From contig NC_059080.1 of the NCBI RefSeq assembly GCF_020497125.1, positions 53,261,563 through 53,325,562 on the forward strand: a stretch of 64,000 bases of DNA, written 5' to 3'. This stretch comes from Mauremys mutica. Its lineage: Eukaryota; Chordata; Testudines; Geoemydidae. The translations under genes were made by a program, and so were the position numbers. Shown piece after piece: positions 36,165-44,465 of the stretch. A model generated the notes under the pieces. That model searched no databases, was not told the DNA's origin, and saw only the letters and a program-made list of their open reading frames with translations. The stretch's first letter is position 1, and each line of letters starts with the position of its first letter.

Positions 36165-36430
36165 AACACTGATGGTGAAAGGGAGTTCAGTAACTCTGCC
36201 ATTTTAGAAATGCCATTGATTTTGTCTCCCTCTTCATTTTTTAATGGAACTACTTTCTCTCTAGTATTCCCTTTTTCCTGATATAATTGTGAAAGCTCTT
36301 TTTATTCCCACTAAGCCTCTCTGCTCTCTCAGCTATCCTTATCTTTTCCCTACAAGCCTTAACTGACTGTATATTCTTGTTTAGTACTCTTCCCTTTCTC
36401 CATTTGCACTACAGGTTCTTTCTTTACACT
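36165..36430 (-). mobile_element. CR1-like fragment, endonuclease-RT linker
   Basis: The minus strand reads YQEKGNTREKVVPLKNEEGDKINGISKMAELLNS, the linker between endonuclease and reverse transcriptase of CR1. It lies tail-to-tail with the plus-strand CR1 ending at 36085 and is too diverged to be the same copy. Confidence 0.55.
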
Positions 36431-36611
36431 CGTATCTTTCAGCAGGGTTTTGTTATACCACTTTGGATGCTACTTGTTCTTTTAGTTTATTCCTCAGTCG
36501 AACAGTAATGTGGTACAATTTTTAGCGTGCAACTCTGGATATTCCAGCTCTCGTCAACACTTATGGATTTTAATGCTTCTCCCATTACACCTTGCTTACA
36601 CTTGCTAAGGC

Positions 36612-36790
36612 CCTGATCCAGCAAAGCACGTGAGCACCTAGTTAACATTAAGCTTGTGAGAAATTCCACTGAAGTCAATGAGAGTTTCTCATGAATGAGT
36701 TCTAACGGACCAAGCCCTAGGTTTCATAACATCATAACATTTTATGTTGTAGGTCCTGAGTCAGCAAAGCACTTAAGCGTGTGAATTCAA
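36612..36790. repeat. Dispersed 'ccagcaaagcac' palindrome-like repeat
   Basis: 'ggccctgatccagcaaagcac' and 'ccactgaagtcaatgagag' are found here, with a second start 'gtcctgagtcagcaaagcacttaag' at 36754. It is related to 9046-9137 and 14483-14610. Confidence 0.45.
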
Positions 36791-36891
36791 TGAGACGACA
36801 GTTCTTGAGTGTTTCCCAAATGTCTTGCCTTTCCACAAATATATCTATTACAATTGTATTTACATAGACGGTAAAGTCAAGTGTATTAGTC

Positions 36892-39480
36892 TCACCATTC
36901 AATAGCTGAAGGAAGAGTAGTGTGAAAGTCCATAAGGGAGCTAGGCAGCCCTTGCCAATGGGTGCAAGCTTCAAGTATGTGACCTACATCTTCTAACTGT
37001 CCAGAGCAGCAAAGTAGGGAGTCACAAAGGCCCCACTTGTAGTCAGTAGCAGCACATCTGCTCACTCCACATGTGAAGCGATTGAGTTTTACCCAAAGAT
37101 GGCGTGGAAGGTCAAAACTGGGGGCCAAACTGTTGGATCTGCCATGAGATAGGCATTGGATATGTTTGAAGTTTGTTCGTGTCACCTAGTACACCATCTG
37201 GAGGTGATATTGAGGTTCCTTAAGGGAATTGTCCAAACTGCGTGCCTTGAGCTGAGACGATGACTCAGTGGATTAAACATATCTTTAAACAGGGTTAGAC
37301 ATGGCATGTCTTGCATCTTAAAGAGCAAATTCTGCAGGGTGATTTGTCATCTGATGTCAGGAGGGTCGATTTTTGACAGGGCTGGCAGCCAGGCCCTGGT
37401 ACCTGTTATTAACTGAGTGGTTTCACTGAGCTGAGTGTCTACTACTCCTATGTGAGAAGAGTTGAGCCACACAGAGCACTACTCTACTACAGAATAGCAC
37501 GAGACTAGTCCAGAAGTTGTCCGTGTCTACACATTGGCTGTGTATTGGTAGAACCAGCTAGTTTGCTGAGCTGGTTGTTCCTTGTCTTTATTTCCAGCGA
37601 AGTCTTGGTAAGATGTTCCATGAATGTCAAGTATGGTCCAGTGTAACCCCGAAATACACAGGCCTTGGTTGTGGTTGAGCCTATGGCCATTCAGAAACAT
37701 ATTGAGCTGTTTTTTTGCCTTTGTGTAGTACAGATGGAAGCCACTGGAAACTGTCGACATCTTTTGCAATAGCGGGCCATCTCTTTCATGCCAGCATTCA
37801 AGACTTTTTCTAGGTGACTGAAATCCTGGTCCTATGCTGCCAGATAGATGTCACCTGCACAGATAAAATTGGGAAGGTCATTTGTAATGGTGTTAGAACT
37901 GGGGCAGACCATTGTTTTGAGACCTCTAGAAGCCAGGTTTTTGTCTAAGTGAAACTTAGAACCAGTGGCCTTGCAGCAACAGTTCTATAGCCATGACAAC
38001 CCACTTCCATAGCACCACTGACAGTTGTACAGTAGGCCTGTATGCCAGATTGTGTCATATATAGCAGTAAGATCTAGAAATCCTTCACCTGTCTTCTCTT
38101 TGGGTTGCAAGCCATTCTCAATGTAGCTGGTGAGTCCCAGCACTTGATCACAGATACCATGGCTTGGTCTGAAACTTGCTTGATCTACACTCAGAATATC
38201 AGGTTTCAGAGTAGCAGCCGTGTTAGTCTGTATCCGCAAAAAGAACAGGAGTACTTGTGGCACCTTAGAGACTAACAAATTTATTTGAGCATAAGCTTTT
38301 GTGGGCTACAGCCCACTTCTTCGAATGCATAGAATGGAACATATATTGAGGAGATATATATACCCATACAGAGAGCATGAAAAGGTAGGAGTTGTCTTAC
38401 CAACTCTGAGAGGCCAATTAAATACGAAAAAAACTTTTGAAGTGATAATCAAGATAGCCCAGTACAGACAGTTTGATAAGAAGTGTGAGAATACTTACAA
38501 GGGGAGATAGATTCAATGTTTGTAATGGCTCAGCCATTCCCAGTCCAGCATTGGAGGCAATTTTTAGACATATAAGCCTTTTGAGTAATTTCTACACACA
38601 GGTTAGCAAAGAGATGGGGTGGTAACTTGCTGCGACATTGTGGTTTTTCTCATGTTTTGGAAAGGTTATTACTTTTGCTGTGCAGCAGATCTTTGGTATT
38701 TTATTCTCCTGGATGACTCTAGACAGGACAATGGCTAGCCATTCTCTGCTAATTTTTCCCAAGTTTTTCAGGAAGTTGGATGAGATGTTATCAAGACCAC
38801 AGGCTTTACCTGTTTTCAGTGTATCACCCTTTCTCTCTGCAGCGAAAGGCTGGAAGTCATCTTTGGTTTCACGTATGCACTGTTTATATTGCCATCATTT
38901 CTTCTTCACCTCCCCTTCAAACTTTTTGTCCTCATCTGCCGTTATGACATTTATCAGGTGGGTAGCAATGCTGTTCAGAGAGACTGAGTAGTGGTGCTGT
39001 GCTGGAGGCTTCTGAGCAGGACCAAGTTTTCTCATTAGTGGCCAGGCTTTGAGTGGCTGGATTTTCACATGGTTAGTTCCACAGTAGCCTGCTGCCACCT
39101 TGCTCTTCTAGACACATTCAAGTGGTCAAAAAGATGTGTGGCGACATTTAGATCGCTATGCTCTTCGTGTTGCTTGAGTTCTGCACACTCTTGTAGATCT
39201 TTTAACTACTTCTTGGAATTGACTTTGTAGCAGTTTTGCAAATGGCTTTTGTGGACTGCACGTAAGCTTCTTCAGTAGATCTGTTGTGTGGGATACAAGT
39301 GATGTAGCTATCAGTGAATTGTGTAAACCAGGGCCAATTTGTTTTCTGCCAGTTGCAGCAAGGCTCACAACAGGTTTGGTTACTCCAGCTTCAGTAAGGA
39401 TTGGCCAATGTTGACTATGTGGGAAGTTTTACAATACACTGCTTAAAACTTGAAGTGGCTGATTACCTGTGCTGGTGGTC
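36892..39480 (-). pseudogene. Non-LTR retrotransposon reverse transcriptase, broken
   Basis: Minus-strand pieces, from right to left: SIATHLINVITADEDKKFEGEV, an AxxYxPISLL segment, VDQASFRPSHGICDQVLGLTSYIENG, motif A FLDLTAIYDTIWHTGLL, LNMFLNGHRLNH, then VKLNRFTCGVSRCA and DSLLCCSGQLEDVGHILEAC. That is the order of a LINE reverse transcriptase with its C-terminal Cys/His segment. The clade is not CR1; the pattern recalls RTE-like or related LINEs, but I am not sure. A PLE tail (38205-38545) interrupts it, and its endonuclease part lies beyond the Harbinger element at 44466-45095. Confidence 0.7.
38205..38545 (-). mobile_element. PLE 3' region with hammerhead-like motif, inserted in LINE
   Basis: On the minus strand the segment ends with GCTTATGCTCAAATAAATTTG, GTTAGTCTCTAAGGTGCC and GCTGCTACTCTGAAACCTG, a tail like that of the PLE at 42.1 kb. 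The fold lies at 38285-38326: stem II GTGGGC/GCCCAC is perfect with loop TGTA, stem III AGC/GCT is perfect, and the cleavage base is C. But the box reads UCGAAGA rather than CUGANGA, and GAAA has become AAAA. The upstream part is PLE 3' UTR. Confidence 0.7.
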
Positions 39481-39494
39481 CTAGAGTGTAGTCT

Positions 39495-39605
39495 TGTGTA
39501 ATACCAACAGACCCCAGTCGTCAGTGGGCAGGATCGAACCAGGGACCTCTGGAGCTTAGTGCATGAGCCTCTACTGCATAAGCTAAAAGCCAACTGGCGC
39601 TTAGG
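39495..39605 (-). mobile_element. tRNA-derived SINE head
   Basis: On the minus strand, TTTTAGCTTATGCAGTAGAGG (A-box-like, complement of 39571-39591) is followed by GGTTCGATCC (B box, complement of 39531-39540). The spacing is that of a tRNA gene, but the acceptor stem does not close, so it is a SINE head. Its body extends to the left for an unknown distance. Confidence 0.6.
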
Positions 39606-40052
39606 TAAGGCTTTAGAGCAGGCTCATTTAACTCTCTCTAAGGGTATGTCTACACTACCAGAATAGTTCGATTCTACTTAAATCGAATTTGTGGAACCGA
39701 TATTACAAAGTCGAACGTGTGTATCCACACTAAGGACAGTAATTCGACTTTGTGAGTCCACACTAACGGGGCAAGTGTCGACATTGGAAGCGGTGCACTG
39801 TGGGCAGCTATCCCATAGTTCCCGCAGTCCCCGCTGCCCATTGGAATTCTGGGTCGAGCCCCCAATGCCTGCTGGGGGAAAAAATGTGTCAAGGGTGGTT
39901 TTGGGTAACTGTCGTCATTCAACCGTCACTCCCGCCCTCCCTCCCTGAAAGCCCCGGGGGGGGGGAATCTGTTCGCGCACTTTTCTGGTCAGTGACAGCG
40001 CGGACGCCACAGCACTGCGAGCCTGGAGCCCGCTGCGATCATCGCTGCAGTT

Positions 40053-40247
40053 ATGGCCGTTGTCAACTCCTCGCACCTTATCGTCCACCTTTTTCACAGT
40101 CAGATGCTGAGAAATCGGGCGAGGAGGCTACGGCAGCGCGGTGAGGACATGAAGTCTGAGAGTGGCACAGACCTCTCACAAAGTACGGGACCCCGCGCCG
40201 TGGACATCATGGTGGCAATGGGTCAAGTTCATGCTGTGGAATGGTGA
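40053..40247 (+). pseudogene. Harbinger transposase N-terminal part, ended by TGA
   Basis: This frame is in phase with the main transposase frame and separated from it only by a TGA at 40245-40247. Downstream of the stop the phase continues through WDRIVLQVWDESQWLRNF, which looks like genuine transposase N-terminus. So the full gene was probably 40053-41306 (about 417 codons) and now holds one nonsense codon. The basic start (RNRARRLRQRG) could be a nuclear signal. Confidence 0.6.
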
Positions 40248-40289
40248 TTCTGGGCCCAGGAAACAAGCACGGACTGGTGGGACCGCATA

Positions 40290-41306
40290 GTGCTGCAGGT
40301 CTGGGATGAATCACAGTGGCTGCGAAACTTTAGGATGCGTAAGGGAACTTTCCTTGAACTGTGTGAGTTGCTGTCCCCTGCCCTGAAGCGCAAGGACACC
40401 CGGATGCGAGCAGCCCTGACTGTGCAGAAGCGAGTGGCCATAGCCCTCTGGAAACTTGCAACGCCAGACAGCTACCGGTCAGTAGTGAACCACTTTGGCG
40501 TGGGCCAATCTACCGTGGGGGTTGCTGTGATACAAGTAGCCAACGCAATCGTTGAGCTACTGCTCTCAAAGGTAGTGACCCTGGGAAACGCTCAGGTCAT
40601 CATAGATGGCTTCGCCGCGATGGGATTCCCAAACTGCGGTGGGGCTATAGATGGAACTCACATCCCTATCCTGGGACCGGACCACCAGGCCAGCCAGTAT
40701 ATTAACCGAAAGGGCTACTTTTCAATGGTGCTGCAAGCACTGGTGGACCATAGGGGACGTTTTACCAACATCAACATCGGATGGCCAGGCAAGGTTCATG
40801 ACGCGCGTGTTTTCAGGAACTCTGGTCTGTTTAGACGCCTGCAGGAAGGTATTTTCTTCCCGGACCACAAAATAACTGTTGAGGATGTGGAGATGCCTAT
40901 AGTGATCCTCGGGGACCCAGCCTACCCGCTAATGCCCTGGTTCATGAAGCCCTATACAGGCGCCATGGACAGTGACAAAGAACTCTTCAACTACTGGCTG
41001 AGCAAGTGCAGAATGGTGGTGGAGTGTGCTTTTGGACGTCTCAAGGGGAGATGGAGAAGCTTACTGACTCGCTCAGATCTCAGCGAAACCAATATCCCCA
41101 TTGTTATTGCAGCTTGCTGTGTGCTCCACAATCTCTGTGAGAGCAAGGGGGAGACCTTTATGGCGGGATGGGAGGTTGAGGCAAATAGCCTGGCTGCTGA
41201 TTACGCCCAACCAGACAGCCGTGCAATTAGAAGAGCCCAGCGGGAAGCGCTGTGCATCCGGGAGGCTTTGAAAGCTAGGTTCCTCAGTGAGCAGGGTAAC
41301 CTGTGA
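40290..41306 (+). CDS. PIF/Harbinger DDE transposase (HARBI1-like)
   Basis: The 338-residue frame has a helix-turn-helix-like region (about 47-90) and then a DDE_4-type nuclease core. The likely catalytic residues are D121 in GAIDGTH, D209 in ILGDPAYPL and E245 in RMVVECAFGRLKGRW. GWPGKVHDARVF (165-176) is also a family signature. With its partner it cuts the element out at the inverted repeats and inserts it at TAA. HARBI1 is the host-domesticated relative; this is a mobile copy, given its inverted repeats and the absence of introns. The AATAAA at 41430-41435 would serve it. No frame break lies in the core, so the copy is young, although an upstream stop truncates the N-terminus. Confidence 0.9.
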   Translation: MLQVWDESQWLRNFRMRKGTFLELCELLSPALKRKDTRMRAALTVQKRVAIALWKLATPDSYRSVVNHFGVGQSTVGVAVIQVANAIVELLLSKVVTLGNAQVIIDGFAAMGFPNCGGAIDGTHIPILGPDHQASQYINRKGYFSMVLQALVDHRGRFTNINIGWPGKVHDARVFRNSGLFRRLQEGIFFPDHKITVEDVEMPIVILGDPAYPLMPWFMKPYTGAMDSDKELFNYWLSKCRMVVECAFGRLKGRWRSLLTRSDLSETNIPIVIAACCVLHNLCESKGETFMAGWEVEANSLAADYAQPDSRAIRRAQREALCIREALKARFLSEQGNL

Positions 41307-41328
41307 CTATTAAGTTTGTTTACAGAGA

Positions 41329-41580
41329 AGCTGAACCTGCCCCCATTTCTTTACCCAGCTAATGTTGACTATCCTCTGCAGTTACATACCCCGTTCACCC
41401 CGTTCACCCCCTTCCAACGCACGCTTAAAAATAAAATACATGGAACTTTGTTAATTAACACCGTTTTCTTTATTACTGATTTCGCGGTAAAGGGTTGAAA
41501 CTGGGACGCAGACTGTGGTGGGTAGGGTGTGTAGTGATGTAAAGACCGCTTCTAAACTCGAGGAATGACAGCCTCCTGCT
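41329..41580. repeat. Internal duplication of Harbinger, unit 1
   Basis: It shares an ordered series of words with 41869-42103: gctgaacctgccccc, accc(c)cgttcacccc / accccctt(c)gcccc, ttaattaac, tgaaactgggacg and gaatga(c/g)agcct. Both units contain poly-A signals on one or both strands. Position offset is about 540 bp. Confidence 0.7.
41430..41435 (+). promoter_or_regulatory. Poly-A signal for the transposase
   Basis: AATAAA 124 bp after the transposase stop. TTTATT at 41469-41474 offers the same signal for the opposite strand. Confidence 0.5.
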
Positions 41581-41661
41581 CCTAGAGCGGTCCGCAGTGG
41601 CGGACTGGTTGTTTCAATGGAGCCTGCCACCCTTCCTTTTCGGGACTCTGTGTGTGGTGGC

Positions 41662-41780
41662 TATGTGACTTTGTGGCTGGGGAGGACGGTTACAGATCCC
41701 CTGCTGCGTGGCTCTGTGATCCAGGATAAGGACCGCTGCATAAGATCTCTAACCACCCTCCCCCGCCACAAAGTCACATA
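41662..41780. repeat. Inverted repeat inside Harbinger (31-bp arms)
   Basis: Arms 41662-41692 and 41750-41780 are complementary at 28 of 31 positions (tatgtgactttgtggc... and its complement), with a 57-bp loop that has further partial symmetry. It lies in the non-coding centre between the convergent genes. Confidence 0.85.
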
Positions 41781-41868
41781 GCCCCCCCCACACACACACA
41801 CAGAACATGAAAACCACCTCCCAGACTGACCAGGGTGCCTAGTGACTGCACTGTGTGTGTGACCTGCT

Positions 41869-42103
41869 GCTGAACCTGCCCCCGTGCCTGTACCCTGGTA
41901 AAGGTGACTGTCCTGTCCAATTACCAACCCCCTTCGCCCCCTTCAAACACAGTCTCCTCTAAAAGAACATGATGGAAACAGTAATTAACATAAAAGTATT
42001 TTTTATTATCAACTAGACAGTTAGGGGATGAAACTGGGACGGGGGCTTGGGTGAGGCAGGAAGGAAAGGACTTATCAAAATTTTGGGAATGAGAGCCTTC
42101 TTG
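41869..42103. repeat. Internal duplication of Harbinger, unit 2
   Basis: Diverged copy of 41329-41580. It ends at the PLE insertion point. TTTATT at 42002-42007 is a minus-strand poly-A signal that could serve the Myb/SANT gene. Confidence 0.7.
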
Positions 42104-42161
42104 TACTTGTAGAAGCAGCAAAGAATCCTGTGGCACCTTATAGACTAACAGACGTTTTGCA

Positions 42162-42200
42162 GCATGAGCTTTCGTGGGTGAATACCCACTTCTTCGGATG
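42162..42200 (-). ncRNA. Hammerhead-ribozyme-like fold in the PLE 3' UTR
   Basis: On the minus strand: CCGAAGA, stem II GTGGGT/ACCCAC (6 bp, loop ATTC), GAAA, stem III AGC/GCT (loop TCAT). This is the order and spacing of a hammerhead core. Two deviations from the rule are visible: C in place of U4, and G at the cleavage position, which should be A, C or U. So the fold is recognisable but probably inactive. Hammerheads are an established feature of Penelope-like elements. Confidence 0.7.
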
Positions 42201-42329
42201 CAAGTAGTGGAAATTTCCAGGGGCAGGTTTATATATGCAAGCAAGAAGCAAGCTAGAGATAACGAGGTTAGTTCAATCAGGGAGGATGAGGCCCTGTTCT
42301 AGCAGTTGAGTGAAAACCAAGGGAGGAGA

Positions 42330-42770
42330 AACTGGTTCTGTAGTTGGCAAGCCATTCACAGTCTTTGTTTAATCCTGAGCTGATGGTGTCAAATTTGCAG
42401 ATGAACTGGAGCTCAGCAGTTTCTCTTTGAAGTCTGGTCCTGAAGTTTTTTTGCTGCAGGATGGCCACCTTAAGATCTGCTATTGTGTGTCCAGGGAGGT
42501 TGAAGTGTTCTCCTACAGGTTTTTGTATATTGCCATTCCTAATATCTGATTTGTGTCCATTTATCCTTTTCCTTAGAGACTGTCCAGTTTGGCCGATGTA
42601 CATAGCAGAGGGGCATTGCTGGCATATGATGGCATATATTACATTGGTGGACGTGCAGGTGAATGAACCAGTGATGGTGTGGCTGATCTGGTTAGGTCCT
42701 GTGATGGTGTCGCTGGTGTAGATATGTGGGCAGAGTTGGCATCGAGGTTTGTTGCATGGATAGGTTCCTG
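42330..42770 (-). pseudogene. PLE GIY-YIG endonuclease domain with CCHH-like motif
   Basis: Minus-strand translation: a CNKPRCQLCPH segment (zinc-like, near 42725-42760), then a linker, then NVIYAIICQQC (the GIY position), AMYIGQTG (YIG), LRKRINGHKSDIRN (with the conserved R) and PVGEHFNLPGH (with the catalytic E). These are the usual active-site positions of the endonuclease that nicks target DNA for PLE insertion, and all appear kept. A frame change near 42715 separates this part from the linker upstream. Confidence 0.85.
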
Positions 42771-43095
42771 AGTTAGAGTTACTATGGTGCGGTGTGCAGT
42801 ACTGGTGAGAATATGCTTCAGGTTGGCAGGTTGTCTGTGGGCGAGGACTGGCCTGCCACCCAAGGCCTGTGAAAGTGTGGGATCATTGTCCAGGATGGGT
42901 TGTAGTTCCCTGATGACGCGCTGGAGGGGTTTTAGCTGGGGACTGTATGTGATGGCCAGTGGAGTCCTGTTGGTTTCTTTCTTGGGTTTGTCTTGCAGTA
43001 GGAGGCTTCTGGGTACACGTCTGGCTCTGTTCAACATGTCTGGCCTCCTGTCCCGCCTCCACCGCATGGCTGTAAACCGCCGGTTACAGTTATGT
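42771..43095 (-). pseudogene. PLE reverse transcriptase C-terminus and linker
   Basis: It shows LNRARRVPRSLLLQDKPKK, then TPLAITYSPQLKPLQRVIREL, then GGRPVLAHRQPANLKHIL. PLE polymerases end with just such a thumb and linker before the zinc-like motif. The palm with the catalytic aspartates is absent. The first residues of the open frame (up to 43109) may belong to the Harbinger flank. Confidence 0.7.
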
Positions 43096-43152
43096 AAAGG
43101 AACAGGCAAGCAGTCCCAATACTAACATTCCCCTAATTCAAAGCAGGTCACC

Positions 43153-43371
43153 ATGAGCGAGATCACCCTGATGAGGATCAGTGACACAGATAAAGACCGC
43201 ATGCTGCGTGAAAGCCAGCAAAAATCAGGGCCCTATGCCGCCATGCTCGTCGAGGCAATGATACCCGAGTACCTGATGATAGCCTGGCGCGGAAAAGTGT
43301 GCTACCACGGAGGACGCAATAAGGCCACTCTCCCCAGGAACCTCAGGCAGAGGCTTTTCAATTACCTCTAG
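43153..43371 (+). CDS. Third Harbinger ORF, BEN-domain-like, 72 residues
   Basis: The frame starts ATGAGCGAGATC and contains SGPYAAMLVEAMIPEYLMIAW and GGRNKATLPRNLRQRLFNYL. The spacing of hydrophobic residues (alpha helix, a G-rich turn, KxxLPxxLR) recalls the BEN DNA-binding fold, but I am not certain. It has its own AATAAA at 43466-43471. After the TAG the phase stays open for 23 more codons, so the original gene may have been longer, and the PLE insertion just upstream may have cut off promoter or 5' exons. Alternatively it could be a chance frame. Confidence 0.4.
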   Translation: MSEITLMRISDTDKDRMLRESQQKSGPYAAMLVEAMIPEYLMIAWRGKVCYHGGRNKATLPRNLRQRLFNYL

Positions 43372-43460
43372 GAGAGCTTCGTGGAGATCTCCCATGAGGA
43401 TTTCTGTTCTATCCCCATACATATTGACCTTCTTTTCACATAGTTAATATTCCTGTTCAG

Positions 43461-44153
43461 TTAAAAATAAATGTTTACATGTTTAAAGCACTTACTGACT
43501 GATCCTTCCCCTGATTCAGGGTCCGGGTTAACGGCTGGGGAGGGTTGGTAGGGGATCTCCGTGAGGGTGATGAAGAGATCCTGGCTGTCGGGGAAATCAG
43601 CGTTGTAAGCGCTGTCGATTGCCTCGTCCTCCTCATCTCCTTCCTCATCTTCCCCGTCCACGAACATCTCCGAGGAACCTGCCGTCGACACTATCCCATC
43701 CTCAGAGTCCACGGTCAATGGTGGGGTAGTGGTGGCGGCTGCACCTAGAATGGAATGCAGTGCCTCGTAGAAACGGCATGTCTGGGGCTGGGATCCGGAG
43801 CGTCCGTTTGCCGCTTTGGTCTTCTGGTAGCCTTGTCTCAGGTCCTTGATTTTCACGCGGCACTGCGTTGCATCCCGGCTGTATCCTCTCTCTGTCATGG
43901 CTTTGGAGATCTTCTCATAGATCTTCGCATTCCGTTTTTTGGAGCGCAGCTCCGAAAGCACAGACTCATCGCCCCACACAGCGATCAGATCGAAGACTTC
44001 CCAGTCAGTCCATGCTGGGGCCCTCTTTCTATTCTGAGATTGCATGGACATCTCTTCTGGAGAGCTCTGCATCGTTGCCAGTGCTGCTGAGCTCGCCACG
44101 ATGTCCAAACAGGAAATGAGATTCAAACTGGCCAGACAAGAAAAGGAATTCAA
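43461..44153 (-). CDS. Harbinger Myb/SANT DNA-binding partner protein
   Basis: The 230-residue frame is intact. A Myb/SANT-like domain spans about 46-137, with W48, W50 and W60 early, the basic helix ECxxK-like RVKIKDLRQGYQK, and CRFYEALHSILG at its end. An acidic tail follows (DGEDEEGDEEDE). In PIF/Harbinger elements this partner binds the DNA ends and carries the transposase into the nucleus. The start at Met28 (44070-44072, MQSSPEEM) is more likely than the first Met, because the preceding 27 residues do not look like protein of the family. It faces the transposase and BEN-like ORF. No break is visible. Confidence 0.85.
   Translation of the reverse strand: MNSFSCLASLNLISCLDIVASSAALATMQSSPEEMSMQSQNRKRAPAWTDWEVFDLIAVWGDESVLSELRSKKRNAKIYEKISKAMTERGYSRDATQCRVKIKDLRQGYQKTKAANGRSGSQPQTCRFYEALHSILGAAATTTPPLTVDSEDGIVSTAGSSEMFVDGEDEEGDEEDEAIDSAYNADFPDSQDLFITLTEIPYQPSPAVNPDPESGEGSVSKCFKHVNIYF
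43466..43471 (+). promoter_or_regulatory. Poly-A signal after the BEN-like ORF
   Basis: AATAAA 95 bp after the stop of the BEN-like ORF, within the C-terminal end of the opposing Myb/SANT gene. Two convergent genes overlap here. Confidence 0.4.
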
Positions 44154-44465
44154 ATTTTCACGGGGCTTTTCCTGTGTGGCTGGTCAAAGCATCCGAGCTC
44201 GGACTGCTGTCCAGAGCGTCAACAGAGTGGTGCACTGTGGGATAGCTCCCGGAGCTATTAGCGTCGAATTCCATCCACACCTTCCCTAATTCGACATGGC
44301 CATATCGAATTTAGCGCTACTCCCCTCGTCAGGGAGGAGTACAGAAATCGAACTAAAGAGACCTGTATGTCGAACTAAATAGCTTCGTTGTGTGGACGGG
44401 TGCAGGGTTAATTCGATTTAACGCTGCTAAATTCGACATAACCTCCTAGTGTAGACCAGGCCTGA

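Larger units (their letters stand above)
42105..43095 (-). mobile_element. Penelope-like retroelement, 5'-truncated, inside Harbinger
   Basis: On the minus strand it carries the end of the reverse transcriptase, a linker, a Cys-rich zinc-like motif, the GIY-YIG endonuclease and a 3' UTR with a hammerhead-like fold, in that order. This layout is specific to Penelope-like elements. The reverse transcriptase core is missing, so it is 5'-truncated as usual after target-primed insertion. The exact 5' border is uncertain (43080-43110). Confidence 0.85.
39642..44462 (+). mobile_element. Near-complete PIF/Harbinger transposon (4.8 kb)
   Basis: The left end GGGTATGTCTACACTACC and the complement of the right end (GGCCTGGTCTACACTAGG) form an imperfect terminal inverted repeat. 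The flanks are TAA and TGA, consistent with a mutated 3-bp TAA target. Inside are the DDE transposase (plus), a BEN-like short ORF (plus) and a Myb/SANT gene (minus), the two-gene set that PIF/Harbinger needs. About ten or more TCGA motifs lie in the outer few hundred bases. A PLE is inserted at about 42105-43095. The element itself splits a LINE. Confidence 0.85.

Noticed and set aside
39531..39591. Possible tRNA gene (minus strand)
   Set aside because: A- and B-box-like words are present, but arms do not pair as a functional tRNA.
40290..41306. Reading the transposase as the host gene HARBI1
   Set aside because: It sits inside terminal inverted repeats with a TAA-like target, beside its partner gene, and interrupts a LINE, so it is a mobile copy.
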